This document shows, one piece after another, positions 1 through 8,370 of a stretch of DNA of 9,617 bases. How positions within the stretch are numbered: the first letter of the stretch is position 1; each line of letters starts with the position of its first letter. The DNA is taken from the NCBI GenBank assembly GCA_016650315.1, contig JAENVZ010000028.1:1-9617 (forward strand), given 5' to 3'. Position numbers and translations under genes: made by a program. This DNA is from Alphaproteobacteria bacterium. Lineage in GTDB: Bacteria; Pseudomonadota; Alphaproteobacteria; Sphingomonadales; Sphingomonadaceae. A model generated the notes under the pieces. It worked only from the letters and a program-made list of their open reading frames with translations. It was not told the origin of the DNA and did no database searches.

Positions 1-248
1 CCCAGCGCCTTGGCCACCGCCTCGCCAATGGCGATGCCGGTGTCTTCGGTCGTGTGGTGCTGGTCGATATGCAGGTCGCCCACCGCCTTGACCTTCAGGT
101 CGATCAGCGAGTGACGCGACAATTGCTCCAGCATATGATCCAGAAAACCGATGCCGGTCGAAATTTCATATTCGCCCGCCCCGTCAAGATCAATTTCGAC
201 GTCGATCGACGTTTCCGCCGTCTTGCGATGGATTTCCGCGCTGCGCAT
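1..248 (-). CDS. hisB: Imidazoleglycerol-phosphate dehydratase, 5' part
   Basis: HisB removes water from imidazole glycerol phosphate to give imidazole acetol phosphate in cytoplasmic histidine synthesis. The minus strand reads from an ATG at 248 for 82 codons until the left edge cuts it, less than half of the roughly 195-residue family length. The family signatures are visible: [10 protein letters not shown] at residues 34-43 and [10 protein letters not shown] at 60-69, whose histidines and glutamate belong to the Mn-binding dehydratase active site. The start is supported by a GGGAG Shine-Dalgarno at 253-257 and by the usual N-terminal R-x-T-x-E-T-x-I pattern (RKTAETSI). It diverges from sspB across an 83-bp gap. 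It is the monofunctional type, because no phosphatase domain precedes the dehydratase domain. Confidence 0.96.
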   Translation of the reverse strand, partial: MRSAEIHRKTAETSIDVEIDLDGAGEYEISTGIGFLDHMLEQLSRHSLIDLKVKAVGDLHIDQHHTTEDTGIAIGEAVAKAL

Positions 249-252
249 GTCG

Positions 253-268
253 CTCCCTATAGCGGGAG
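253..268 (-). promoter_or_regulatory. hisB leader: possible -10 box and Shine-Dalgarno within a small inverted repeat
   Basis: On the minus strand CTCCC (268-264) and GGGAG (257-253) form a 5-bp inverted repeat around a 6-base loop. The second arm is the hisB Shine-Dalgarno. The loop overlaps CTATAG (262-257), which could serve as a -10 hexamer, although no convincing -35 box lies at normal spacing. The element may be a ribosome-site hairpin or just a chance palindrome. Confidence 0.25.
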
Positions 269-331
269 AATCGTTCCATGCAAGAATGTCGGCGCTTGAC
301 GCTGTCAGCGTCCGCGTTACGAAGGGCCCTT

Positions 332-811
332 ATGAGCGACGACCTGCCAGACAGCCTGATTCCCTATGACGAAATCGTGCAGGAAGCCCTGCGCGCTGTT
401 GTCGGTCGCGTTCTGGGCGAGGTTGAGGCATCGGGCGGCCTTCCGGGCAGCCATCATTTCTACATCACATTCAAAACCGGCGCGTCGGGCGTTTCCATCC
501 CCAAAAGGCTGATTGAACGCTTTCCTGACGAAATGACCATCGTGCTCCAGAACAAATTCTGGGATCTGAAAGTCAACCCGGAAGGGTTTGAGGTCAGCCT
601 GACCTTTAACCAAATCCCTTCCCTGCTGGTCATTCCTTTTTCGGCGATCACCGCCTTTGTCGATCCCGCCGTCAATTTCGCCCTGCAATTTCAGGTTCAG
701 GGCGCAGGCGAAGAACCAGAACCGCATGAAGAGGCCGAAAACGACGCCCCGCCCACCATCAATGAAGACGGTTCCAACGTCGTCACAGTGGATTTCGGCA
801 AGAAGAAATAA
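332..811 (+). CDS. sspB: SspB family ClpXP protease adaptor (alphaproteobacterial type)
   Basis: SspB proteins tether ssrA-tagged and other substrates to the ClpXP protease in the cytoplasm. This 159-residue protein matches the alphaproteobacterial branch: an N-terminal helical segment (IPYDEIVQEALRAVVGRVL), then the compact beta-rich substrate-binding domain with HFYITFKT, VSIPKRLIERFPDEMTIVLQ, FWDL and LLVIPFSAITAFVDPAVNF. A long acidic, presumably flexible linker follows (EEPEPHEEAENDAP), ending in the short tail VVTVDFGKKK, which is placed where these adaptors carry the ClpX-docking motif. I chose the ATG at 332 over an in-frame ATG at 278 because GAAGG lies six bases upstream and the extra 18 residues do not look like the family. 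It diverges from hisB and precedes fumC by 84 bp. Confidence 0.92.
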   Translation: MSDDLPDSLIPYDEIVQEALRAVVGRVLGEVEASGGLPGSHHFYITFKTGASGVSIPKRLIERFPDEMTIVLQNKFWDLKVNPEGFEVSLTFNQIPSLLVIPFSAITAFVDPAVNFALQFQVQGAGEEPEPHEEAENDAPPTINEDGSNVVTVDFGKKK

Positions 812-815
812 GCGC

Positions 816-843
816 GACGCAAGGGCTGGCTTTTCCCAGCGTC
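816..843 (+). terminator. Possible weak terminator hairpin after sspB
   Basis: GACGC (816-820) pairs with GCGTC (839-843), and GGG (823-825) with CCC (835-837), around a 9-base loop that contains TTTT. It starts five bases after the sspB stop, but no U-tract follows the stem (TCTCCC instead), so intrinsic termination would be inefficient. It may simply be a stabilising 3' hairpin or part of the fumC leader. Confidence 0.25.
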
Positions 844-846
844 TCT

Positions 847-887
847 CCCAATATCAGTTTGTCACCCTGATTGGGCGGCATCAGGAG
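847..887 (+). promoter_or_regulatory. fumC leader with two mutually exclusive hairpins, one covering the Shine-Dalgarno
   Basis: CCCAA-TA-TCAG (847-857) can pair with CTGATTGGG (867-875), giving nine base pairs with a two-base bulge and a nine-base loop. Alternatively CCTGAT (866-871) can pair with ATCAGG (880-885), whose 3' arm runs into the fumC Shine-Dalgarno AGGAG (883-887). The shared segment CTGAT (867-871) cannot be in both hairpins. The TCAG arms at 854-857 and 881-884 are copies competing for the same partner, an arrangement like that of translational switches. No known riboswitch class was recognised. Confidence 0.35.
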
Positions 888-895
888 CGCCAGCC

Positions 896-2284
896 ATGCC
901 CGATACCCGCACCGAAACCGATTCGATTGGACCCATCGACGTCCCGGCCAGCGCCTATTGGGGCGCACAGACTCAGCGCAGCATCGAAAATTTTCCCTTC
1001 GGCCCGGCTGAACATATGCCCATCGGCATCATCCACGCGCTCGCCATCGTCAAGCAGGCCGCCGCCCGCGTAAACGCCCGCCACGGGCTAGACCCAAAAA
1101 TCACCAGGGCGATAGAGGATGCCGCCATCGCCATCCGGGCGGGCGCACTGGACGATCAGTTCCCGCTTGTCATCTGGCAAACAGGGTCAGGCACCCAATC
1201 CAACATGAACGTCAATGAAGTCATTGCGGGCTATGCCAATGAACAGCTTGGCAAAGGACGTGGCGGCAAGGTGCCAGTCCATCCCAACGACCATGTCAAT
1301 CGGGGGCAATCCTCCAACGACAGCTTCCCCGCCGCCATGCATATCGCCGCCGCCCGCGCACTGCATGGCCACCTGCTTCCCGCACTGACCCGCCTTCATG
1401 CCCGCCTGACCGAGCAGGCCGGACGTTGGGACGACATTGTGAAGATCGGCCGCACCCATTTGCAGGATGCAACGCCCCTGACACTGGGTCAGGAGTTTTC
1501 CGGCTATGCCGCCCAGATCGCGGCGAATATTGCGCGTTTCGGGGATGTTCAGCCCCGCTTGCATGCACTGGCGCAGGGCGGCACCGCGGTCGGCACGGGC
1601 CTTAACGCCCCACCGAAATTCGATACGGACATAGCCTACGAAATCAGCGCGATCACCAGCCTTCCCTTCACCGCCGCGCCCAACAAGTTTGCCGAACTGG
1701 CCGCCCACGACACGCTGGTGGAACTGTCCGGCGCGCTCAATACGCTTGCCGTTTCGATGACGAAAATCGCCAACGACATCCGCCTGCTGGGTTCGGGCCC
1801 GCGCTCCGGCCTTGGCGAGCTGGACCTGCCCGCCAATGAACCGGGCAGTTCGATCATGCCGGGCAAGGTTAACCCGACCCAGTGCGAAATGATGACGATG
1901 GTGGCAGCCCAGGTCATCGGTAATCATACCGCCGTTACTGTAGGCGGCATGCAGGGGCATCTGGAACTCAATGTCTTCAAGCCGCTGATCGGCGCGAATG
2001 TGCTGCGTTCGATCAGCCTGCTTTCGATTGGTATCGACAGTTTCAACGAACGCACGCTAGCGGGTGTTGAACCCAATCGCACCCGCATTGCCGAGATGGT
2101 CGAACGCTCGTTGATGCTGGTCACTGCGCTGGCGCCTGAAATCGGCTATGACAAGGCCGCAAAGATCGCCAAGCACGCCCATGAAACAGGTCAGACATTA
2201 AAACAGGCTGCGCTGGAACTGGGCATCGTGGATGCCGCGACCTTCGATCGCCTGGTCCGCCCCGAAAAGATGATGGGGCAATAA
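896..2284 (+). CDS. fumC: Class II fumarate hydratase (fumarase C)
   Basis: FumC interconverts fumarate and L-malate in the TCA cycle. It is the iron-independent, heat-stable homotetrameric fumarase of the aspartase/fumarase superfamily. At 462 residues it has the normal family length. Conserved regions appear in order: [14 protein letters not shown] (97-110), [12 protein letters not shown] (131-142), [16 protein letters not shown] (185-200) with catalytic H188, and the superfamily signature [13 protein letters not shown] (317-329) with S318 and K324. These positions match E. coli FumC numbering. The ATG at 896 has AGGAG nine bases upstream. The N-terminal T-x-T-E-x-D-x-I-G-x-I-x-V-P pattern is typical, so the start is secure. 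It stands between sspB and a small membrane protein gene. Translation may be modulated by the leader structure just upstream. Confidence 0.98.
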   Translation: MPDTRTETDSIGPIDVPASAYWGAQTQRSIENFPFGPAEHMPIGIIHALAIVKQAAARVNARHGLDPKITRAIEDAAIAIRAGALDDQFPLVIWQTGSGTQSNMNVNEVIAGYANEQLGKGRGGKVPVHPNDHVNRGQSSNDSFPAAMHIAAARALHGHLLPALTRLHARLTEQAGRWDDIVKIGRTHLQDATPLTLGQEFSGYAAQIAANIARFGDVQPRLHALAQGGTAVGTGLNAPPKFDTDIAYEISAITSLPFTAAPNKFAELAAHDTLVELSGALNTLAVSMTKIANDIRLLGSGPRSGLGELDLPANEPGSSIMPGKVNPTQCEMMTMVAAQVIGNHTAVTVGGMQGHLELNVFKPLIGANVLRSISLLSIGIDSFNERTLAGVEPNRTRIAEMVERSLMLVTALAPEIGYDKAAKIAKHAHETGQTLKQAALELGIVDAATFDRLVRPEKMMGQ

Positions 2285-2357
2285 GAGAGCCACGCCGGTT
2301 GTCTGGCTTGGGCAGGACCTTATATCTGAATTCCATGGGGCAAGGGAGAGCATAGTC

Positions 2358-2606
2358 ATGCTGCACAAGATCGCAACCGCCGTCATCACCAATCATGTGC
2401 AGTCGGAAACCGCCAAGGCGGGTCCGCTTGGTCTGTTGGCCGGCCTTGTGGTGGGCACGGTCCTCCGCCGATCCGTACCAGGTGCGATCATCATTGGCGG
2501 TGTCATGGTCGCTCGCCAGCTTTTCAAATTAAAGCGCAACGTCGAAGCGAAACGCGTGGCAGATGCGAAAGCGGCGGAGGATGAAGCCGAAGCACACCCC
2601 TCTTGA
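2358..2606 (+). CDS. Small membrane-associated protein of unknown function
   Basis: This is an 82-residue protein I do not recognise. After a polar N-terminus (residues 1-22) it has two short hydrophobic stretches, about 23-36 (GPLGLLAGLVVGTVL) and 41-53 (PGAIIIGGVMVAR), separated by the basic turn RRS. This suggests a membrane hairpin or peripheral membrane association. The C-terminal third is charged and probably helical (LKRNVEAKRVADAKAAEDEAEA). The ATG at 2358 is preceded by AAGGGAGAG (2342-2350), a good ribosome site, and the codon use matches the neighbours, which supports a real gene. It follows fumC by 73 bp and ends 31 bp before gmk in the same direction, so all three could share a transcript. 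Function cannot be inferred. Confidence 0.72.
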   Translation: MLHKIATAVITNHVQSETAKAGPLGLLAGLVVGTVLRRSVPGAIIIGGVMVARQLFKLKRNVEAKRVADAKAAEDEAEAHPS

Positions 2607-2637
2607 CCTTTCCCCCATGCTTGCGCCACTAGCGGCC

Positions 2638-3279
2638 ATGGCACTGACTGATCCGCCCGCCCGTCGCGGCCTCCTGTTCGTTCTTTCGTCCCCCTCTGGC
2701 GCGGGCAAATCCACCATTGCGCGCAAGCTGCTTGCCGCTGACGGTCATATCCGCCTGTCCGTTTCCGCCACGACCCGGCCTATCCGTCCGGGCGAGACCG
2801 ACGGCGTCGATTATCATTTCGTCGATGAGGCCCGGTTCAAGGAAATGGCGGCAGGTGGCGAGTTTCTGGAATGGGCGCATGTCTTTGGTCACCGTTACGG
2901 AACCCCGCGCACGCCCGTCGAAACGGCGCTGGCCGAAGGGCAAGACGAGCTGTTCGATATTGACTGGCAGGGCGCACAGCAACTGTATCAACAGGCGGGC
3001 GGCGATGTCGTTCGCGTGTTCATCCTGCCGCCCTCGATGAAGGAACTGGAACGCCGCCTGCACAGCCGCGCCACCGACAGCGACGACGTGATCGCCGCCC
3101 GCATGGAACGTGCAGCCGCCGAAATCGGCCACTGGGACGGCTATGACTATGTCCTCATCAACACGGACATAGAGGCCTGTTTCGAACAGGTGCAGATCAT
3201 CCTTGCCGCCGAACGCCTGCGCCGCAGCCGCCAGACCGGCCTGATCGGCTTTGTGCGGAGTTTGACCAAGGGCGCGTAA
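2638..3279 (+). CDS. gmk: Guanylate kinase
   Basis: Gmk phosphorylates GMP (and dGMP) with ATP to give GDP, an essential cytoplasmic step in purine nucleotide supply. From the ATG at 2638 the protein has 213 residues, in line with the family's 205-220. The Walker A loop SSPSGAGKST is at 17-26, followed by the GMP-binding lid and core region with VSATTRPIRPGETDGVDYHF. Further on come EFLEWAHVFGHRYGT, the FDIDWQGAQQ region with the Walker-B-like aspartates, and FILPPSMKELERRL near the adenine site. In-frame ATGs at 2563, 2581 and 2617 would add 7-25 residues. Those at 2563 and 2581 fall inside the preceding gene, and none aligns with the usual N-terminus, so 2638 is preferred despite a weak ribosome site. 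Confidence 0.96.
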   Translation: MALTDPPARRGLLFVLSSPSGAGKSTIARKLLAADGHIRLSVSATTRPIRPGETDGVDYHFVDEARFKEMAAGGEFLEWAHVFGHRYGTPRTPVETALAEGQDELFDIDWQGAQQLYQQAGGDVVRVFILPPSMKELERRLHSRATDSDDVIAARMERAAAEIGHWDGYDYVLINTDIEACFEQVQIILAAERLRRSRQTGLIGFVRSLTKGA

Positions 3280-3348
3280 GCCCCAGAAATCCATTGACCC
3301 GCACGGTCCGCAGGTTCAGCCTTCCCGCAAACGGCAGGAGGGACAGTC

Positions 3349-3912
3349 ATGATACGCACGTTCATCGGCGGCCTTGCAGGCGGTTTGGCCATGTATATGG
3401 TCGGTTTCATATTCTGGGGCACGCCGCTGAACCGGATTGCCTTTACCGGCCTGGGCGAAACGCAAAGCGCAGCGGTGCAGCAGGCGCTTGCCGCAAACCT
3501 GACGCAGACGGGTACAGGCAGCTACGCCATTCCCTGGATGGGAACGCAATCAGGTACGACCCTCTATGGCAAGGGGCCTATTGCGTTGGTGCATTTCAAC
3601 ACGCACGGCTTTCCGGTGATGGACAGCGCCGCGTTGTTGGCGGGCCTCATCCTCGCGCTCTTTTCGGCTCTTATCATCGCCTTTGCGTTGCGGGCTATCG
3701 CGCCGCATGTGGCAGACTTTGCCAATCGTGCGAAACTGGTGATCGCCTTTTCATTGGCCATCCCGCTCTATGTCGACATAGGCCAGCCCATTTTCAACCA
3801 CGCGCCCTGGCCGTATTACATTTATAGTTTTCTTTGCGATTCGATTGGCTTTGCCGTTGCTGGCCTGATCGTGGCGCGCTGGTTCCTATCCGAAGGGCGG
3901 CAGGTGGAATAA
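3349..3912 (+). CDS. Four-helix integral membrane protein of unknown function
   Basis: A 187-residue protein, not recognised as a named family. Four hydrophobic segments are evident: about 4-23 (FIGGLAGGLAMYMVGFIFWG), 93-116, 128-144 and 157-180. Between helices 1 and 2 lies a soluble loop of roughly 70 residues rich in Gly, Thr and Gln. The conserved-looking elements are FWGTPLNR right after helix 1, DIGQPIFNHAPW between helices 3 and 4, and RWFLSEGR at the end. The glycine-rich start could be mistaken for a signal peptide, but no cleavage site is clear. GGCAGGAGGGAC directly before the ATG at 3349 is a strong ribosome site and fixes the start. It lies 69 bp after gmk and just upstream of the thiC riboswitch. 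A small transporter-like or envelope protein is possible, but nothing in the sequence decides it. Confidence 0.85.
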   Translation: MIRTFIGGLAGGLAMYMVGFIFWGTPLNRIAFTGLGETQSAAVQQALAANLTQTGTGSYAIPWMGTQSGTTLYGKGPIALVHFNTHGFPVMDSAALLAGLILALFSALIIAFALRAIAPHVADFANRAKLVIAFSLAIPLYVDIGQPIFNHAPWPYYIYSFLCDSIGFAVAGLIVARWFLSEGRQVE

Positions 3913-3952
3913 TTCCGCTTTCTTCGCAGCCCTAAAGCCCCTACATTGCCTG

Positions 3953-5988
<2,036 letters not shown>

Positions 5989-6052
5989 CGTCCGTAGAAA
6001 TGGAGCGAATGGACAGCCATCATAAGGCTTCCGAAATATAAGAGTATTCGAA

Positions 6053-6286
6053 ATGCCGACTGTCCTTCGTCTCAACGGCTACCGCTTCTATTTCTACAGC
6101 CACGAACCCAATGAACCGCCGCATGTGCATGTGGATAAAGGCAGCGCCTCATTGAAGGTGTGGCTCGACCCCGTCGCCCATGCCCGCAACATTGGCTTCC
6201 GCCCCCACGAAATTAATGTCATATTGACGTTGGTTGCAGAACATCGGGGCCAGCTTCTGGAGGCATGGCATGAATATTTCGGCTAG
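6053..6286 (+). CDS. DUF4160 family protein
   Basis: A 77-residue soluble protein with the DUF4160 pattern: MPTVLRLNGYRFYFYSHEPN at the start, then EPPHVHVDKG (residues 22-31), a KVWLDPV strand, and an IGFRPHEINVILTLVAEHR helix ending in LLEAWHEYFG. These residues are typical of a family of small proteins often found beside DUF2442 genes. The pair has the size and linkage of a toxin-antitoxin module, but to my knowledge its activity is not established. It starts 64 bp after thiC with only a weak ribosome site, and its 3' end overlaps the next gene by 17 bases, showing translational coupling. GC content is like that of the chromosome, unlike the gene two positions downstream. Confidence 0.86.
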   Translation: MPTVLRLNGYRFYFYSHEPNEPPHVHVDKGSASLKVWLDPVAHARNIGFRPHEINVILTLVAEHRGQLLEAWHEYFG

Positions 6287-6530
6287 GATCATGGATGAAC
6301 GCGTGGCGGACGTCCACTGCGATGACGACAGCCTGATCGTCGACCTGATGGACGGCCGCACGATTTCCGTCCCGCTTGCCTGGTATCCCCGCCTGCTGGC
6401 CGCAAAGCCGGAGGAACGGAGCCATTGGGAACTGGCAGGTGGCGGCTATGGCATCCACTGGCCGGACATTGACGAAGACCTGAACACCGAAGGCCTGCTG
6501 AGAGGCGCGCCCGCGCCGAAGGGGCATTGA
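6270..6530 (+). CDS. DUF2442 family protein
   Basis: An 86-residue protein of the DUF2442 type. It has DERVADVHCDDDSLIVDLMDGRTISVPLAWYPRL in the first half, with the D-G-R-x-I-x-V-P-L-x-W-Y-P-R-L core that defines the family, and an EERSHWELAGGGYGIHWPDIDEDLNTEGLL block in the second half with the usual G-x-x-I-x-W-P-D-I-D-E-D-L motif. I chose the ATG at 6270 because TGGAGG (6258-6263) sits six bases upstream, inside the end of the DUF4160 gene. An ATG at 6291 is a possible shorter start. The overlap with the DUF4160 gene suggests coupled synthesis of partners. Whether it neutralises its neighbour, as an antitoxin would, is inference. Confidence 0.87.
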   Translation: MNISARIMDERVADVHCDDDSLIVDLMDGRTISVPLAWYPRLLAAKPEERSHWELAGGGYGIHWPDIDEDLNTEGLLRGAPAPKGH

Positions 6531-6533
6531 TTA

Positions 6534-7601
6534 ATGGCATTTGAATCAATCATTCGGCGGCAATCAAACTATATTCCTCCCAAGTATAGCAAGTCCCGAG
6601 TCAATCGGGCTGGCAAGGCCTTTGCAGACAGCAAACCCGCCTCTGAAGATTATAATGTTATAGAAAATTGGCGGACATCCCACGCCTATCTTTTGAATAC
6701 ATTTCAGGCGACTCTAAGAGGAAAAGCACGCGGGAAGGACATAATTGTCGCACAAAGATTGAAACGACGTCCTACGATTATCGGGAAGTTGAGGCGTTTT
6801 CCGGATATGCAATTATCGAGAATGCACGATATTGCTGGGTGTCGCGTAATTTTTCGTTCCATTCAAGAGCTTAATGCTTATCGTACACAAATGCATAAGG
6901 CGCGTTTTCAGCACGTTCGGAAAGCACCTGACGAGGATCGTTGGAACTACATTCGCAATCCAAAGCCTTCTGGATACCGTGGGATACATGATGTTTATGA
7001 ATACAAATCAAAAGTCATTGGCGGTGCACCTTGGAACGGTTTGGCGTTAGAAATACAATATAGAACCCAAGTTCAGCACGCATGGGCCACAGCCGTTGAA
7101 GTGGCGAGTTTGGTAACGCACAATAACCCCAAGTTTGACCAGGGTAGCCCTGAAGTCATTGAGTTCTTTAAACTAGCTAGTGAGGTTCTCGCTAGAGCGT
7201 TCGAAGATTCACATGGATCTTATTCCAATCTTTCAAGTACAGAATTGCTGCACCGCTTAGCTCAAGCCGACGAGGAAACTCATATACTTCGTCTGTTTGA
7301 CCAAATTCGGATTATTCACAGGCAGCCTGAGGTACAAAGAAAAAATACGATTCTTGTCCTTACCCCTGATAGAAATCAAGAAGGTCAGATTCATCTAGAA
7401 ATATTTACTTTCAACAATATATTTGATGCGACTGATTATTATCGAGAATTAGAAAGTAAAGCAACCGGAAATGAAGATATAGTTCTAGTTAAATCAGATA
7501 GCATGGATAGCATACAAGTTGCTTATAGAAATTACTTTGGAGACACAGCAGAATTTACAAAGTTACTGCGAGAAGGAAGAGAGCAACTGGAATTACAGTA
7601 A
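6534..7601 (+). CDS. RelA/SpoT-domain protein, putative small alarmone synthetase (possible toxin or defence effector)
   Basis: A 355-residue protein with a RelA/SpoT nucleotidyltransferase domain at about 70-190 and no HD hydrolase domain. Visible synthetase elements are QRLKRRPTIIGKL (74-86, ATP-side basic residues), D99 in MHDIAGCRVIF (metal), the G-loop-like YIRNPKPSGYRGIH (139-152, tyrosine expected to stack on the guanine nucleotide), and E173 in EIQYRTQVQHAWA (173-185). The N-terminus (IPPKYSKSRVNRAGK) and a C-terminal block ending in YRNYFGDTAEFTKLL (331-345) are typical of a widespread stand-alone family. It would make (p)ppGpp or related pyrophosphorylated nucleotides; some relatives are toxins. 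AAGGGG lies eight bases before the ATG, three bases after the DUF2442 stop. The base composition is far more AT-rich than its neighbours (16 of 60 G+C at 7381-7440), which points to horizontal acquisition. Confidence 0.87.
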   Translation: MAFESIIRRQSNYIPPKYSKSRVNRAGKAFADSKPASEDYNVIENWRTSHAYLLNTFQATLRGKARGKDIIVAQRLKRRPTIIGKLRRFPDMQLSRMHDIAGCRVIFRSIQELNAYRTQMHKARFQHVRKAPDEDRWNYIRNPKPSGYRGIHDVYEYKSKVIGGAPWNGLALEIQYRTQVQHAWATAVEVASLVTHNNPKFDQGSPEVIEFFKLASEVLARAFEDSHGSYSNLSSTELLHRLAQADEETHILRLFDQIRIIHRQPEVQRKNTILVLTPDRNQEGQIHLEIFTFNNIFDATDYYRELESKATGNEDIVLVKSDSMDSIQVAYRNYFGDTAEFTKLLREGREQLELQ

Positions 7602-7624
7602 AATTTTATTAAATACCGTTCAAA

Positions 7625-8263
7625 TCACGCGCCTTCCGCCCGTCCCACCAACTTCTTCACCATTTCGCGCACCTCGGCAGGCGTATCCCCGCTGACTACT
7701 TCGACATAGCCGATACCGGCCCGGCGCAGGGCCTCCCTCTTCACCGCGTCGCGCGCAGCGGTGTTCCGGCCGGTGTGATGACCCTTGCCCTGAAATTCGA
7801 CAGCGTGGAGCGGGTGGCAGTCGGCATCGACGATCAACAGGTCAACGCGCTTGGAATTGACCGCGAAATAGGCATCCTCATTGGGGCTAGCGAGAATTTC
7901 TCCCAAAGAAACCTGCCCCATTGCGCGCCAGCCGGGGCTATGGTCCGCCAGCGCCTGGTCAATCACGCCAAGCAGGCGGCGTTCGCTATGGTTGAGCAAC
8001 TGACGCGCCGTGAATGTCGCGTCCATAACAAGGCGCAACTGGTCGGCGGCGATTTCGACTGGCGAAGCCTTGCGCGCTTCGATGGGCACCACCGTGCCGG
8101 GCGTCCAGCGTTTCCGGTTTTTCCGTTCCCAATAACTCCGTCTCTCAGCACGGTTGATCTTTTCGCCGACACGTTCTGCGGCCATGCCGCACACCGCCCC
8201 GAACGCCAGCACGAGTGCAAGCAGCCACGGTTTGTCAATAAGGGCAGCAATCTCTGGCGGCAT
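7625..8263 (-). CDS. DUF2726 domain protein, membrane-anchored and nuclease-fold-like
   Basis: A 212-residue protein. Residues 13-29 (WLLALVLAFGAVCGMAA) form one likely N-terminal membrane anchor, followed by a strongly basic stretch (RRSYWERKNRKRW, 41-53) that should stay in the cytoplasm. The rest matches DUF2726, a PD-(D/E)XK-like fold: E94 in the NHSERRLLGVIDQAL helix, KRVDLLIVD (139-146) with D141, VEFQGKGHH (155-163) with E156 and Q158, and RDAVKREALRRAGIGYVEV (171-189). Catalytic-type acidic residues are present, so DNA or RNA cleavage is plausible but unproven. It is GC-rich and convergent with the AT-rich RelA/SpoT gene, their stops only 23 bp apart. The ATG at 8263 lacks a clear ribosome site. 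Start uncertainty is small because the anchor begins soon after. Confidence 0.82.
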   Translation of the reverse strand: MPPEIAALIDKPWLLALVLAFGAVCGMAAERVGEKINRAERRSYWERKNRKRWTPGTVVPIEARKASPVEIAADQLRLVMDATFTARQLLNHSERRLLGVIDQALADHSPGWRAMGQVSLGEILASPNEDAYFAVNSKRVDLLIVDADCHPLHAVEFQGKGHHTGRNTAARDAVKREALRRAGIGYVEVVSGDTPAEVREMVKKLVGRAEGA

Positions 8264-8287
8264 GAAAATGAGTAAATGAAATTATCG

Positions 8288-8314
8288 GCTCCTTCGTCAA
8301 GTGGTTAGAATTGC
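8288..8314 (+). other. tRNA-Glu-like 5' fragment, degenerate
   Basis: In the 107-bp gap between the DUF2726 gene and yoeB, the segment with CCTTCGTCAAGTGGTTAGAA resembles the acceptor and D-arm part of bacterial tRNA-Glu, which as I remember it reads CCTTCGTCTAGCGGTTAGGA in this group. The rest of a cloverleaf is missing: no proper anticodon stem, no GGTTCGAATCC T-arm and no pairing 3' acceptor strand. It is therefore not a functional tRNA. It may be a remnant or recombination scar, or a chance resemblance. Confidence 0.3.
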
Positions 8315-8370
8315 GGTGACAGCGCACCAAATCTCCAATCCAATCCATACAGGTCAAATGACGGACGCAT

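Noticed and set aside
278..331. N-terminal extension of sspB from the ATG at 278
   Set aside because: The 18 extra residues do not fit the family, and GAAGG precedes the ATG at 332.
1187..1960. Minus-strand open frame of 257 codons opposite fumC
   Set aside because: It is fully contained in fumC, which is unmistakable, and shows no family features.
2288..2308. Hairpin AGCCA/TGGCT after fumC as a terminator
   Set aside because: It has only five base pairs with an 11-base loop and no U-tract, so it is too weak to call.
2563..2637. N-terminal extension of gmk
   Set aside because: It mostly overlaps the preceding gene and adds a basic tail not seen in guanylate kinases. The start at 2638 gives normal length.
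2629..3294. Minus-strand open frame of 221 codons opposite gmk
   Set aside because: It is antisense to guanylate kinase, with low-complexity composition typical of a shadow frame.
7775..8275. Plus-strand open frame of 166 codons opposite the DUF2726 gene
   Set aside because: The minus-strand protein has the DUF2726 motifs and a sensible membrane anchor; the plus-strand frame has neither.
8264..8370. Complete tRNA gene between the DUF2726 gene and yoeB
   Set aside because: Only a D-arm-like part is present. There is no anticodon stem, T-arm or matching acceptor strand.
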